Shown: piece after piece, positions 1-6,200 of the stretch
Layout: each line of letters opens with the position of its first letter
Numbering within the stretch: position 1 is the stretch's first letter
Assembly: GCA_036518955.1 (NCBI GenBank)
Contig: DATDMG010000101.1
Coordinates: forward strand, 1 to 6,558
Direction of reading: 5' to 3'
DNA from: DATDMG01 sp036518955
Lineage (GTDB): Bacteria > Actinomycetota > Actinomycetes > Actinomycetales > Kineosporiaceae
Length of the DNA stretch: 6,558 nucleotides
The notes under the pieces: model-generated
Told to the model about the DNA's origin: nothing
What the model saw: the letters and a program-made list of their open reading frames with translations, nothing else
Databases searched by the model: none
Made by a program: the position numbers and the translations under genes

Positions 1-435
1 CGCCTGCGCAGCCGCCGCCCGGATCGCGGCTGCGTCGGCGGCCGTCCGCAGCGCGTGGACTCCCGGGCGAGGCTCCAGACCGGGCACCGTGCGGGGCGTC
101 GAGCCGGTGGCCACCACCAGCACGTCGAACGGCAGGCCCTTGCCGCCGTGCACGGCCACGGACCCGCACCCGAGATCGACGTCGACGGCTCGCCCGGTGA
201 CCAGGCGGACATCGAGCTCGGCGAGCCTCGCCCGGCTGGTCAGGGGCGGCGCGGGCGTCCGCGGATCCGCGAGGAAGGCCTTGGACAGCGGGGGCCGGTC
301 CGCGGCCACTCCCTCGTCGCTGCCCGGCTCCGCGCCGACCAGCAGGACCTCGCCGGCATGACCACACCGGCGCAACGCCTCGGCCGTGCGGACGCCGGCC
401 AGCGAGGCCCCGACGATGAGAACGCGATCAGGCAT
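1..435 (-). CDS. FAD-dependent ferredoxin reductase, N-terminal part (runs off left edge)
   Basis: Reading leftwards from an ATG at 435, the frame stays open for 145 codons to the window edge. The start MPDRVLIVGASLAG gives the Rossmann GxSxAG loop (G9, S11, G14) that binds the FAD ADP moiety. Glu36 sits at the end of the second strand, where it normally contacts the ribose. DRPPLSK (46-52) is a hallmark of the putidaredoxin/rubredoxin-reductase family, and ATGSTPR (109-115) is the second FAD-contact motif. These enzymes pass electrons from NAD(P)H through FAD to a ferredoxin, often for a cytochrome P450 or dioxygenase, in the cytoplasm. The NAD(P) and C-terminal domains lie outside the window. 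A purine-rich GGGGA about five bases before ATG can serve as ribosome binding site. No ferredoxin or P450 gene is visible upstream on this strand. The family is clear; the exact redox partner is unknown. Confidence 0.92.
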   Translation of the reverse strand, partial: MPDRVLIVGASLAGVRTAEALRRCGHAGEVLLVGAEPGSDEGVAADRPPLSKAFLADPRTPAPPLTSRARLAELDVRLVTGRAVDVDLGCGSVAVHGGKGLPFDVLVVATGSTPRTVPGLEPRPGVHALRTAADAAAIRAAAAQA

Positions 436-861
436 GACCTTCCCCGCTGGAGGACACAGGTGCCGGCCGAGGACGGACCTGCCGAGCCGGCTGGACGGGA
501 CTGAACAAGACTGTCAGGGGGTGGCGGCGAGGAGGGCCTCTCAGCAGGCCGTCGATGCGGCGAGTCCTCTCCCTTGCGGGTGGACAACGAGTTCGCCCTC
601 CTCGCCGAGCCCGAGCATGCCGCCGGCCTGTCCTGGAGGTCAAGGCCGAGCCGCCGGCGAAGGAGGCACGACCGTGACGAAGGTCGGGCACCGGCACCGG
701 CACCGGGGCCGGCAGGGGAATCCCCCGGTGGTGTCGCGACGGGCGCTGGCACTGTCATGGGGTTGCGGTCGCCCGCTCGTAGTGGTGATGCCACGCGGCG
801 GTGCAGCGCCAGCCGCGGCGTCGCCGGGCGCCCTGCCCTGCCCTGCGGATAGGTTCGACCT
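436..861. other. Intergenic region between divergent reductase and lipoprotein genes
   Basis: These 426 bases must contain the promoters of both flanking genes, but I cannot pick a convincing -10/-35 pair. Several long open frames cross it on both strands; all are rich in Arg, Pro, Gly and Ala with poor third-position bias and look like shadows. Two short stretches do look coding on the plus strand but lie in different frames: 580-630 and 633-677 (ending in TGA). They may be a decayed gene remnant. There are short tandem repeats: GGCACC three times at 687-704, and a CCCTG run just before the lipoprotein ribosome binding site. No RNA gene or mobile element was recognised. Confidence 0.5.
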
Positions 862-1515
862 GTGATCCCGACTCCCGGCGAACGATGCCGCCGACGCGCG
901 TGGCGCACGCCCCTGCCGCTGTTCACCCTGACGGTGCTCCTTGCGAGCTGCGGTCCCTCCTCCGGCGGGGTCGCGCTGCCCACCGACGGCGGTACGACCA
1001 GCGACACCACCACGGGTTCCCCGGTGGTGTCGGCACCGTCGTCCGGGGCGGCGTCGCCGGCACGCTCGACGGCGCCATCCACCGCCGAGCTGTCGCAGGC
1101 ACCGTGCGAGGCGTCCGCACTGGCCGTCACGGCCGGCAGGGTGGATGCGGGCGCCGGGCAGCGATACCTGCCGCTGATCTTCACCAACACCGGGTCCGGG
1201 CCCTGCACGCTGCGGGGCTACCCGGGCGTCGCCGCGCTGGACCCCGGCGGGCGTCAGGTCGCCCAGGCCAGCCGCGAGACGGGGTTTCCGCTGCAGACCG
1301 TCCGGCTCGGGGCGGGCGGGTCGGCGTCGGCGCTCGTCCACGCGACCGCCGTGCCATCCGGGACGGCGACGGCCTGCCCGGGCGACTACCCGGCACTCCT
1401 GGTCACCCCGCCCGACACCACGACGTCGGTCCGCGTCACCGTGGCGTTGCCCGCCTGCGGAGGCCTCGACGTACGGCCCCTCGCGCCCGGCACGGCCGGC
1501 ACGGCCGGCACCTGA
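862..1515 (+). CDS. Secreted lipoprotein with DUF4232 domain
   Basis: A 217-residue protein starts at GTG 862, with ATAGG about eight bases upstream as a modest ribosome binding site. The N terminus is an Arg-rich n-region (R8-R15), a hydrophobic stretch and the lipobox L27-A28-S29-C30, so signal peptidase II should cut before Cys30 and the mature protein should be anchored to the outer face of the membrane. Residues 31-80 are a Ser/Thr/Gly/Pro-rich spacer. Residues 81-207 match DUF4232: FTNTGSGPCTLRGYPGV (107-123) is typical, and Cys82, Cys115, Cys172 and Cys199 could form two disulfides. Many actinobacteria carry several DUF4232 lipoproteins; their biochemical role is not established. The C terminus ends in a short GT-AGT-AGT tail from a 9-base tandem repeat (GGCACGGCC at 1489-1506). 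The gene stands alone and faces the hydrolase gene convergently. Confidence 0.9.
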   Translation: MIPTPGERCRRRAWRTPLPLFTLTVLLASCGPSSGGVALPTDGGTTSDTTTGSPVVSAPSSGAASPARSTAPSTAELSQAPCEASALAVTAGRVDAGAGQRYLPLIFTNTGSGPCTLRGYPGVAALDPGGRQVAQASRETGFPLQTVRLGAGGSASALVHATAVPSGTATACPGDYPALLVTPPDTTTSVRVTVALPACGGLDVRPLAPGTAGTAGT

Positions 1516-1521
1516 GGACAC

Positions 1522-1543
1522 GCGCGAGGCCAGAACTCGTCGC
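1522..1543 (+). terminator. Possible terminator of the DUF4232 gene
   Basis: A hairpin begins seven bases after the lipoprotein stop. GCGCGAG (1522-1528) pairs with CTCG-T-CGC (1536-1543), with one bulged T and a seven-base loop. No T-run follows, which is common in high-GC actinobacteria. The stem is short, so this is tentative. Confidence 0.3.
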
Positions 1544-1754
1544 AGAGCGGCACGACCCCGAAGCTCGTCATCTCGGACAGCACCGCGCACGCTGACTCAC
1601 AGCAACGGACCAACCGCGCCCCCCCACCGCAGTCCTGCCGGTACCCGCCGCAGCCCGCTACCCCGACCACGACCCGTCACCGGCCACCAGCCGCCGTGGC
1701 TGTTCGTCGCGGCTGCTTGAGGTCGTTTCGGGCGAGGCACTCGTCGGCCGCGGG

Positions 1755-1783
1755 GTCGTCTGCGCCACGGTGGCGCGCACGAC
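1755..1783. terminator. Strong hairpin between convergent genes, likely bidirectional terminator
   Basis: GTCGT (1755-1759) pairs with ACGAC (1779-1783) and GCGCC (1762-1766) with GGCGC (1772-1776). One C-C mismatch and one wobble pair join them, and the loop is ACGGT. The stem is nearly symmetrical, so it would form in RNA from either strand. It lies about 66 bases past the hydrolase stop and 240 past the lipoprotein stop. There is no T-run on either side. Confidence 0.45.
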
Positions 1784-1831
1784 AGGGTGGCGCAGGCAGC
1801 TACGGCAATGGGGGGTGTTTCGTCTGCTGTC

Positions 1832-1848
1832 GGCCGGGCGACCCGGGC
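1832..1848 (-). terminator. Compact GC hairpin directly after the hydrolase stop
   Basis: On the minus strand CCGGG, loop TCG, CCCGG (1834-1846) forms five GC pairs starting three bases after the TGA, with one more pair possible across a mismatch (1832/1848). It may help define the 3' end of the hydrolase message together with the hairpin at 1755-1783. There is no U-tract. Confidence 0.3.
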
Positions 1849-2580
1849 TCATGTCAGGTGCCGGGCGAAGAACCGGTTCGCGTCGTCGCCCGCGAACTGC
1901 GGGACGCCGGTGTGCCCGCCCATGTTGGCGTGCAGTGTCTTCTCCTTGGAGCCGAAGGCGTCGAACAGGTCCAGGGCCAGCTGCCGATCGTTTCCTTCGT
2001 CGTCCCACTGCAGCAGGACGTGCAGCGGAATGGTGATCCGGCGGGCCTCCTCGAACATGGCTCGAGGCACGTAGCTTCCGGCGAACAGACCGGCGGCCAC
2101 GACGCGCGGCTCGACCACCGCCAGCCGGATGCCGATGGCGATCACCCCGCCCGCGTACCCGACCGGGCCGCCGATCTCAGGCAGCGAAAGGAGGGCGTCC
2201 AGGACGGCCTGCCAGTCCGGGACCGCCCGTTCGACCAGTGGCAGCACGAGCCGTTCGACGATCTCGTCGTCGACCGGCTCGCCGGCCTCCACTGCCCGGC
2301 GCAGGTCGGCGCGGGCCTGCTCGGCGGCGGGGAAACGGGGCCGGTCACCGCTCCCAGGTAGCTCGATGGTGGCCGCGGCGAAGCCCTCCGCCGCGCAGTG
2401 CCGGGCCCGGGCCACCAGCCGGGGGTACATCCTGTGCAGTCCGCCGGGGTGACCGAGCAGGATCAGCGGCACCGGTGCGGATGCGGATCCCGGCGTCCAC
2501 AGGATGCCGGGGATCTCGCCGAGAGCGAATTCGCGTTCGAGGAGATCCTCGTCGAGGCGCAGTTCGGAGGTGAATCGCAT
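1849..2580 (-). CDS. Alpha/beta hydrolase-fold protein without a visible nucleophile serine
   Basis: A 243-residue cytoplasmic protein with no signal peptide. I start it at ATG 2580 because GAAAGG lies seven bases upstream; an in-frame start at 2601 would bury that site inside the gene. The fold is that of dienelactone-hydrolase-like enzymes: PLILLGHPGGLHR (38-50) supplies the first strands and the oxyanion-hole region, IELPGSGDR (72-80) follows, QWDDEGND (191-198) carries the likely catalytic acid (Asp193 or Asp194), and GGHTGVP (221-227) the likely catalytic His223. The nucleophile elbow after strand 5 should be G-x-S-x-G, but reads GYAGG (141-145) with Ala143, and the surrounding stretch 136-159 has no serine or cysteine. 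Either this copy has lost activity or the subfamily works differently. Substrate is unknown. Leader, hairpins and promoter upstream are listed separately. The fold is well supported; the catalytic status is uncertain. Confidence 0.88.
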   Translation of the reverse strand: MRFTSELRLDEDLLEREFALGEIPGILWTPGSASAPVPLILLGHPGGLHRMYPRLVARARHCAAEGFAAATIELPGSGDRPRFPAAEQARADLRRAVEAGEPVDDEIVERLVLPLVERAVPDWQAVLDALLSLPEIGGPVGYAGGVIAIGIRLAVVEPRVVAAGLFAGSYVPRAMFEEARRITIPLHVLLQWDDEGNDRQLALDLFDAFGSKEKTLHANMGGHTGVPQFAGDDANRFFARHLT

Positions 2581-2587
2581 GGTCGTG

Positions 2588-2619
2588 CCTTTCGGGAGCA
2601 CTCGGGAACGGCGCTCCCG
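2588..2619 (-). promoter_or_regulatory. Alternative hairpins adjoining the hydrolase ribosome binding site
   Basis: On the transcript CGGGAGC (2619-2613) can pair perfectly with GCTCCCG (2599-2593), a seven-base stem with a 13-base loop. Its last base touches the GAAAGG ribosome binding site (2593-2588). Alternatively the same CGGGA (2619-2615) can pair with TCCCG (2607-2603) in a shorter five-base hairpin that leaves the ribosome binding site more open. The two cannot coexist. They lie directly after the leader frame, as expected for translational coupling or attenuation; that function is inferred. Confidence 0.4.
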
Positions 2620-2625
2620 GACGAC

Positions 2626-2679
2626 CTATCGCCCGACCATGACCCCGGAGGGGAGCACCCACGTCGATACTGCGGTCAC
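2626..2679 (-). CDS. Putative 17-residue leader peptide upstream of the hydrolase
   Basis: A GTG at 2679 is preceded by AGGAGGTG, a near-perfect Shine-Dalgarno match with eight bases between AGGAGG and the start. This is the strongest ribosome binding site in the window. The frame reads VTAVSTWVLPSGVMVGR and stops at TAG (2626-2628), 45 bases before the hydrolase ATG. It begins about 31 bases after the predicted transcription start. It contains no run of a single amino acid, so classical amino-acid attenuation is not indicated. It may couple translation to the hydrolase or report ribosome stalling. It could also be a chance frame; only the ribosome binding site and position support it. Confidence 0.4.
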   Translation of the reverse strand: MTAVSTWVLPSGVMVGR

Positions 2680-2716
2680 GGGTACCACCTCCTCGGTCTC
2701 TGGCACGGCCCGGGAC

Positions 2717-2745
2717 AAACTAGCAGCGGTCGCCGTGTCCGCCAA
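2717..2745 (-). promoter_or_regulatory. Sigma-70-like promoter for the leader/hydrolase transcript
   Basis: On the minus strand TTGGCG (2745-2740) and TAGTTT (2722-2717) are separated by exactly 17 bases, a good match to the -35 and -10 elements used by the principal sigma factor of actinobacteria. Transcription would start near 2710, about 130 bases before the hydrolase ATG, leaving room for the leader frame and hairpins. A short dyad, CGTGT-N6-ACACG (2734-2749), overlaps the -35 element and could be an operator. Confidence 0.6.
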
Positions 2746-2749
2746 CACG

Positions 2750-2941
2750 TTCGTGCGCAGGCTCCGCACCGAAGATCACCACGAGCCGGCGAACCGGAGC
2801 CGCCACGCACCAGCAAGGACCTGGCGAACCTGCAGCTTGGCCCAACCCGGACGGCGGAAGGGACGGTGGAGATCAAGGACGGAGGATTACCCCGACGGCC
2901 GGCTCCGGGGTGGGCGGCCCAGCGGCCAGTTCACCCGGGCC
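2750..2941. other. Unassigned spacer between hydrolase promoter and small minus-strand gene
   Basis: Together with the promoter and leader this makes a stretch of over 300 bases without a full gene (2581-2998). Both strands have short readable segments (for example 2812-2890 on plus), but none has a start signal, consistent third-position bias over a useful length, or a recognisable motif. I see no gene here. Confidence 0.4.
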
Positions 2942-2975
2942 GACCCCACCCACGTCCGCCGGACGGGGCGGGGTC
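2942..2975 (-). terminator. Strong terminator hairpin of the small minus-strand gene
   Basis: A 34-base inverted repeat: GACCCC-x-CCC (2942-2951) pairs with GGG-x-GGGGTC (2966-2975), and CGTCC (2953-2957) with GGACG (2961-2965) around a three-base loop. The only mismatch in the outer stem becomes a G-U pair in minus-strand RNA, and one base (2952) is bulged, giving about 15 pairs. It lies 24 bases after the stop of the small gene ending at 2999. The better pairing on the minus strand supports that gene being transcribed leftwards. There is no U-tract. Confidence 0.6.
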
Positions 2976-2998
2976 GGCACCACCCGCGCCTGCCCTGG

Positions 2999-3172
2999 TC
3001 AGCCGCCGTAGCACTTGGGCGTGGAGCCCCTGCTTCCGTAGCAGTAGACCGTCCCGTTGTCGTTGATCCGGCGGTACGTGTGGTGCTTGTAGAAGTCCCA
3101 TCCCGAGCTGGGCCGACCACCGCTGTCGGCACGCGCTGTCGGCACGGTGGCCTCGCGGCTGGGCCAGCTCAC
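2999..3172 (-). CDS. Small Tyr/Cys-rich protein of unknown function
   Basis: About 57 residues if it starts at GTG 3172 (CAGGGG five bases upstream); GTG 3145 would give 48. I do not recognise the family. The case for coding is strong in the last 33 codons: 32 end in G or C, while the plus-strand reading there is full of A/T-ending codons. The product is rich in Tyr, Lys, Asn and His, unlike the Arg/Ala/Pro-rich shadows of this genome. The core reads GWDFYKHHTYRRINDNG (24-40), then CYG-x7-CYGG (44-57), with two cysteines that could form a disulfide or bind metal alongside His30/His31. There is no signal peptide or membrane segment. Codon bias fades just upstream of 3172, which favours that start, although the frame itself is open to beyond 3490 as antisense of the next gene. 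A terminator follows. It is transcribed away from the dsRBD-SNF2 gene. It could also be the 3' remnant of a longer gene. Confidence 0.6.
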   Translation of the reverse strand: MSWPSREATVPTARADSGGRPSSGWDFYKHHTYRRINDNGTVYCYGSRGSTPKCYGG

Positions 3173-3216
3173 GCACGCCCCTGAGCTGGCCTCGTCGCGA
3201 TATCCGAGATGTCCCC

Positions 3217-3226
3217 TCTGATCAGA
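3217..3226. promoter_or_regulatory. Perfect 10-bp palindrome in the divergent intergenic region
   Basis: TCTGATCAGA is an exact palindrome placed midway between the starts of the small minus-strand gene (3172) and the large plus-strand gene (3267). It is noticeably AT-richer than its surroundings. A dimeric repressor controlling both genes could bind here, but nothing else in the sequence proves it. Confidence 0.25.
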
Positions 3227-3254
3227 CCGGTCGCGTCGCACGGGTGGGTCGCGG

Positions 3255-3269
3255 TAGACAGGAGGGGTG
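3255..3269 (+). promoter_or_regulatory. Start region of the SNF2 gene: AGGAGG one base from GTG, possible leaderless -10
   Basis: An in-frame TAG at 3255-3257 means translation must begin after it, and GTG 3267 is the first start codon. AGGAGG (3260-3265) is a strong Shine-Dalgarno sequence but only one base separates it from GTG, far less than the usual 5-9. TAGACA (3255-3260) lies six bases before GTG and could be a -10 element for a leaderless message starting at the GTG itself; no clear -35 is seen. The next in-frame ATG (3621) has no ribosome binding site and would cut into the N-terminal region. Confidence 0.35.
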
Positions 3270-6200
3270 TCAGCGCAGTCCCCCCGGACCCCCTCCCCCG
3301 CCGATCTGGCCCGAGTCCGGCTCCTGCCCACGCCGCCGCGGCCGTCGCGGGGCAGGCGGTCCGCCGAGATCGAGAAGGAACGCGCCCGGCGGGTCCTGCG
3401 GTCCCTGGTCGCCGACCCCGCGACGGACTTCACAGCCCTGGACGCCGACGGGTTCTCCGCGGCGCTGAGGTGCGCCTGCCAGGACGCCACCGTCAACGCG
3501 GCGCTGATCGCTGACGCCGCACGCCGCTTCGCCGACGGTACCCCCGCATCGCGGGACCTGCATCAGGCGCTCTTCGCCGCCGGGGACGACGACGGGTGGA
3601 ACCATGCCCGCGACGCGGCGATGGCCGCCGTCGCCCGGCACCCCCACCTCGCGGTCGAGGTCATCCATCAGGAGGTCCAGCGCCTCGGCGCGCCGCCGAT
3701 GCGCGTGACCGAGTCGGCCGGTCAGGGGGGCTTCACCGCGCGGGCGTCACTCGACCGCGACGACGTGACCGTCGAGGGACACCCCTGCTTCGACGTCAGC
3801 AAGAAACGGGCGGGCCAGAGGGCGGCGGTGTCGTTGCTCGCCGAGCTGGCCGGGATCGCTGTCCCGGCGGTGGCCGGGCCGGCGATGGCCCGGCCGCCGG
3901 GAGGGGGATCGGACCCAGCCCTTGGCCGGCGATCCGACGCGGCGGCCTCCACCCACGCCGGCACGACGTGCGCACCGGCTGTGCCCGCGATGAGCCCCGC
4001 GGATCTGGAGGCCTGGCTCGACCACATGGTCAGCCGGCCTGAACCCGACCCCGAGCTGGCCGACCAGCTGACAGCAGGACGCCTGACGGTCCGGTCGCTG
4101 TACCTGCTGCTCTTCGAGGCCCCACCGCGTGGATGGGCCCGCCACCGCGCCACAGCCTGGGACGCCCTCGCCGCCGCCCCCTCGCAGGCGCCGGGAGTCC
4201 TGTCGATGCACACCCAAGCCCGCTGCTGGCCCCCGGCCGGATACCTGGAGTCGGGCGAGCGGACCGCGGTCGCGTACGTGACCACGCCGGCCGGGCCGGT
4301 CGTGGGTGAACCCGCCGTCGCCGCCGGGATCCGAGCAGCCCGGGTGTCCGCCGCCCTTGCGCTGGTCAGGGACCTCGCGCCGGAGGTGGCGGGTGAGAGC
4401 GCACCGGACGTGCCCGCCTCCGGCGGCAATCCGGTGGGCCTTCTCAACGAGCGCGCCCAGCGGGGCGTCATCGCGGACCTGGCCTACACGCAGGACGCGA
4501 CCGGTCCCGCCCACCGGCCGATCTTCACCTGCACCGCCAGCTGCGTCCATGCCACCGACCCGTACGCCAGCTCCGCCGAGGCCACCAGCAAGAACGAGGC
4601 GAAGGCGGCTGCCGCCGCAGGACTTCTCGAGCAGGTTCTCTGCGCCGAACGAACACACCTGGCCCGCCTCGCCCGTGCTCGGAGCGAACAGGCCCGAAGC
4701 CCCGCGGGCATCTTCACCCGGCTCCTGCGTGCCGGCTGCCCCGTGGACTTCACCGGCCGGGGCTTCCGGATCGGCGGTCACCTCCCCGAGCCGCTGGCGG
4801 AATGCGACCTACCCGTTCTCTCCGCCCTGGCGGTCCTGGCGACCCTCGACGGCCCGGTCCACCCGTCGACGCGGACCTGGGCGTCCGCCACGAAGGCAGC
4901 CCTGGAGGCGGTCGCCGCGCGGCGCGTCTACCCGGCACTGGACGCCGACGGCCGGGACCGCTGGCGGCTCGCCCTGGACGACCCGCCGGACCCTGCCGTC
5001 GCCGAGTTCCTCGACACGGTCGCGGACAGGCTGCTGCGCCCTCCGGGGGCCCGGCTCGTGATCGGGGACCTGCCGTACGCAGGACCCGCCCGCCTGCTCG
5101 AGCCGGACGCCGCCGACTGGGCCGACCGCGCTGCCGATGCCGCCGAAGGTGCCACCGCCGCGCGTCTGGTGATCCGCCTCGGCCCGCCCGAGGGCGACGG
5201 TCTGCCGCTCCGTGCGCACCTGCGCACGACCCGCACCAGCAGGATTCTCCCGTCCGGCGGGGACACGTCCAGCGAGAGCCTTCTCGGCCGCGCGGAGCAA
5301 CGGCTGCTGCGCAGGGCCTGCCGCGACTGGCCGCCGCTGGAGCGCGTCAGACGTGACGCGACGCTGGCCGGCGCGGAGGCCGCCCAGCTTCTGGGCCCGG
5401 CGGGGGAACGGCTCGCCGCGCTCGGGATCACGGCCGAATGGCCGGCCGGCCTGGTCACGGCCAGCGGCCTGGGGGCCCAGGTCATCGTCGCGTCCCGGAC
5501 CTCCAGCGGTTCGGGTGCCTTCTCCCTCACCGACGTCGCGGACCTGACCTGGCAGCTCAGCCTCGACGGCGAGCCCCTGACGGACGAGGAGACCGAGGCG
5601 GCCGCCGACGCCGTCGCGGGTGTCGTCCGGATCCGCGGCCGCTGGGTCGTCATCGACGCCGAGACGCGGCGGATCGCACGCGATCGCCGTGCGGGCGGGC
5701 TCACCGGGGCCCAAGCCCTGGGCGCCGCGCTCACCGGCCAGGTCACCCTCGACGGACGGGACGTCGCCTGCACCGGGACCGGGCGTCTCGCCGATCTCGT
5801 CGCCACCCTGCGCGGGGCGGATTCCAGCCCGCACGACGGCGTCATCGGGCCTGACCAGGTCACCGTGCCCGACGAGCTGAACACGATCCTGCGGGCCTAC
5901 CAGCGCCGCGCCGTGCAGTGGCTGGCGCGGACGACAGCTGCGGGATTCGGGGCGCTGCTCGCCGACGACATGGGCCTCGGCAAGACCCTCACAATGATCG
6001 CTTACCGGCTGTCCCGGGAGAGCACCGGGCCGTCGCTCGTCGTCTGCCCCGCGTCCCTGGTCGTCAACTGGGAACGGGAGTTCGCGCGGTTCGCGCCCGG
6101 CGTCACCATCCGGCGCTACCACGCCACCGGCCGGTCCCTCGCGAACCTGGCCCCCGGCGAGGTCGTCATCACCACCTACGGGACACTGCTACGGGACGCC

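Larger units (their letters stand above)
1516..1848. other. Convergent intergenic region with hairpins
   Basis: This 333-base gap lies between two converging genes and holds no convincing intact gene. It contains the hairpins listed separately. On the minus strand about 19 codons (roughly 1533-1590) have G or C in every third position and read as a plausible protein piece (SEMTSFGVVPLCDEFW), but there is no start signal and the bias collapses upstream, so at most it is a remnant. Plus-strand frames crossing the gap are Arg/Pro-rich shadows. Confidence 0.45.

Noticed and set aside
687..704. GGCACC tandem triplicate, considered as a functional repeat or CRISPR-like element
   Set aside because: Only three six-base copies without spacers; ordinary for GC-rich DNA.
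240..1590. Long minus-strand frames antisense to the lipoprotein gene (240-1208 and 640-1590)
   Set aside because: Typical high-GC shadow composition, no start signals, and they overlap well-supported genes.
801..1595. Long plus-strand frame overlapping the DUF4232 gene
   Set aside because: Product is Arg/Gly/Pro-rich with no motif, has poor third-position bias, and overlaps a gene with a clear lipobox and domain.
1696..2361. Plus-strand frame antisense to the hydrolase
   Set aside because: No recognisable motif; the minus-strand hydrolase fold is clear.
2581..2601. Upstream in-frame start at 2601 for the hydrolase
   Set aside because: It would place the GAAAGG ribosome binding site inside the coding sequence; the start at 2580 has correct spacing.
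2999..3496. 165-codon version of the small minus-strand gene
   Set aside because: Upstream of about 3172 third-position bias disappears, and the part beyond 3267 is antisense to the N terminus of the SNF2 fusion.
3747..4781. 344-codon minus-strand frame
   Set aside because: Antisense to the dsRBD part of the plus-strand gene; Gly/Arg-rich, no motifs.
4809..6122. 437-codon minus-strand frame
   Set aside because: Antisense to the SNF2 gene, whose motifs are unmistakable on the plus strand.
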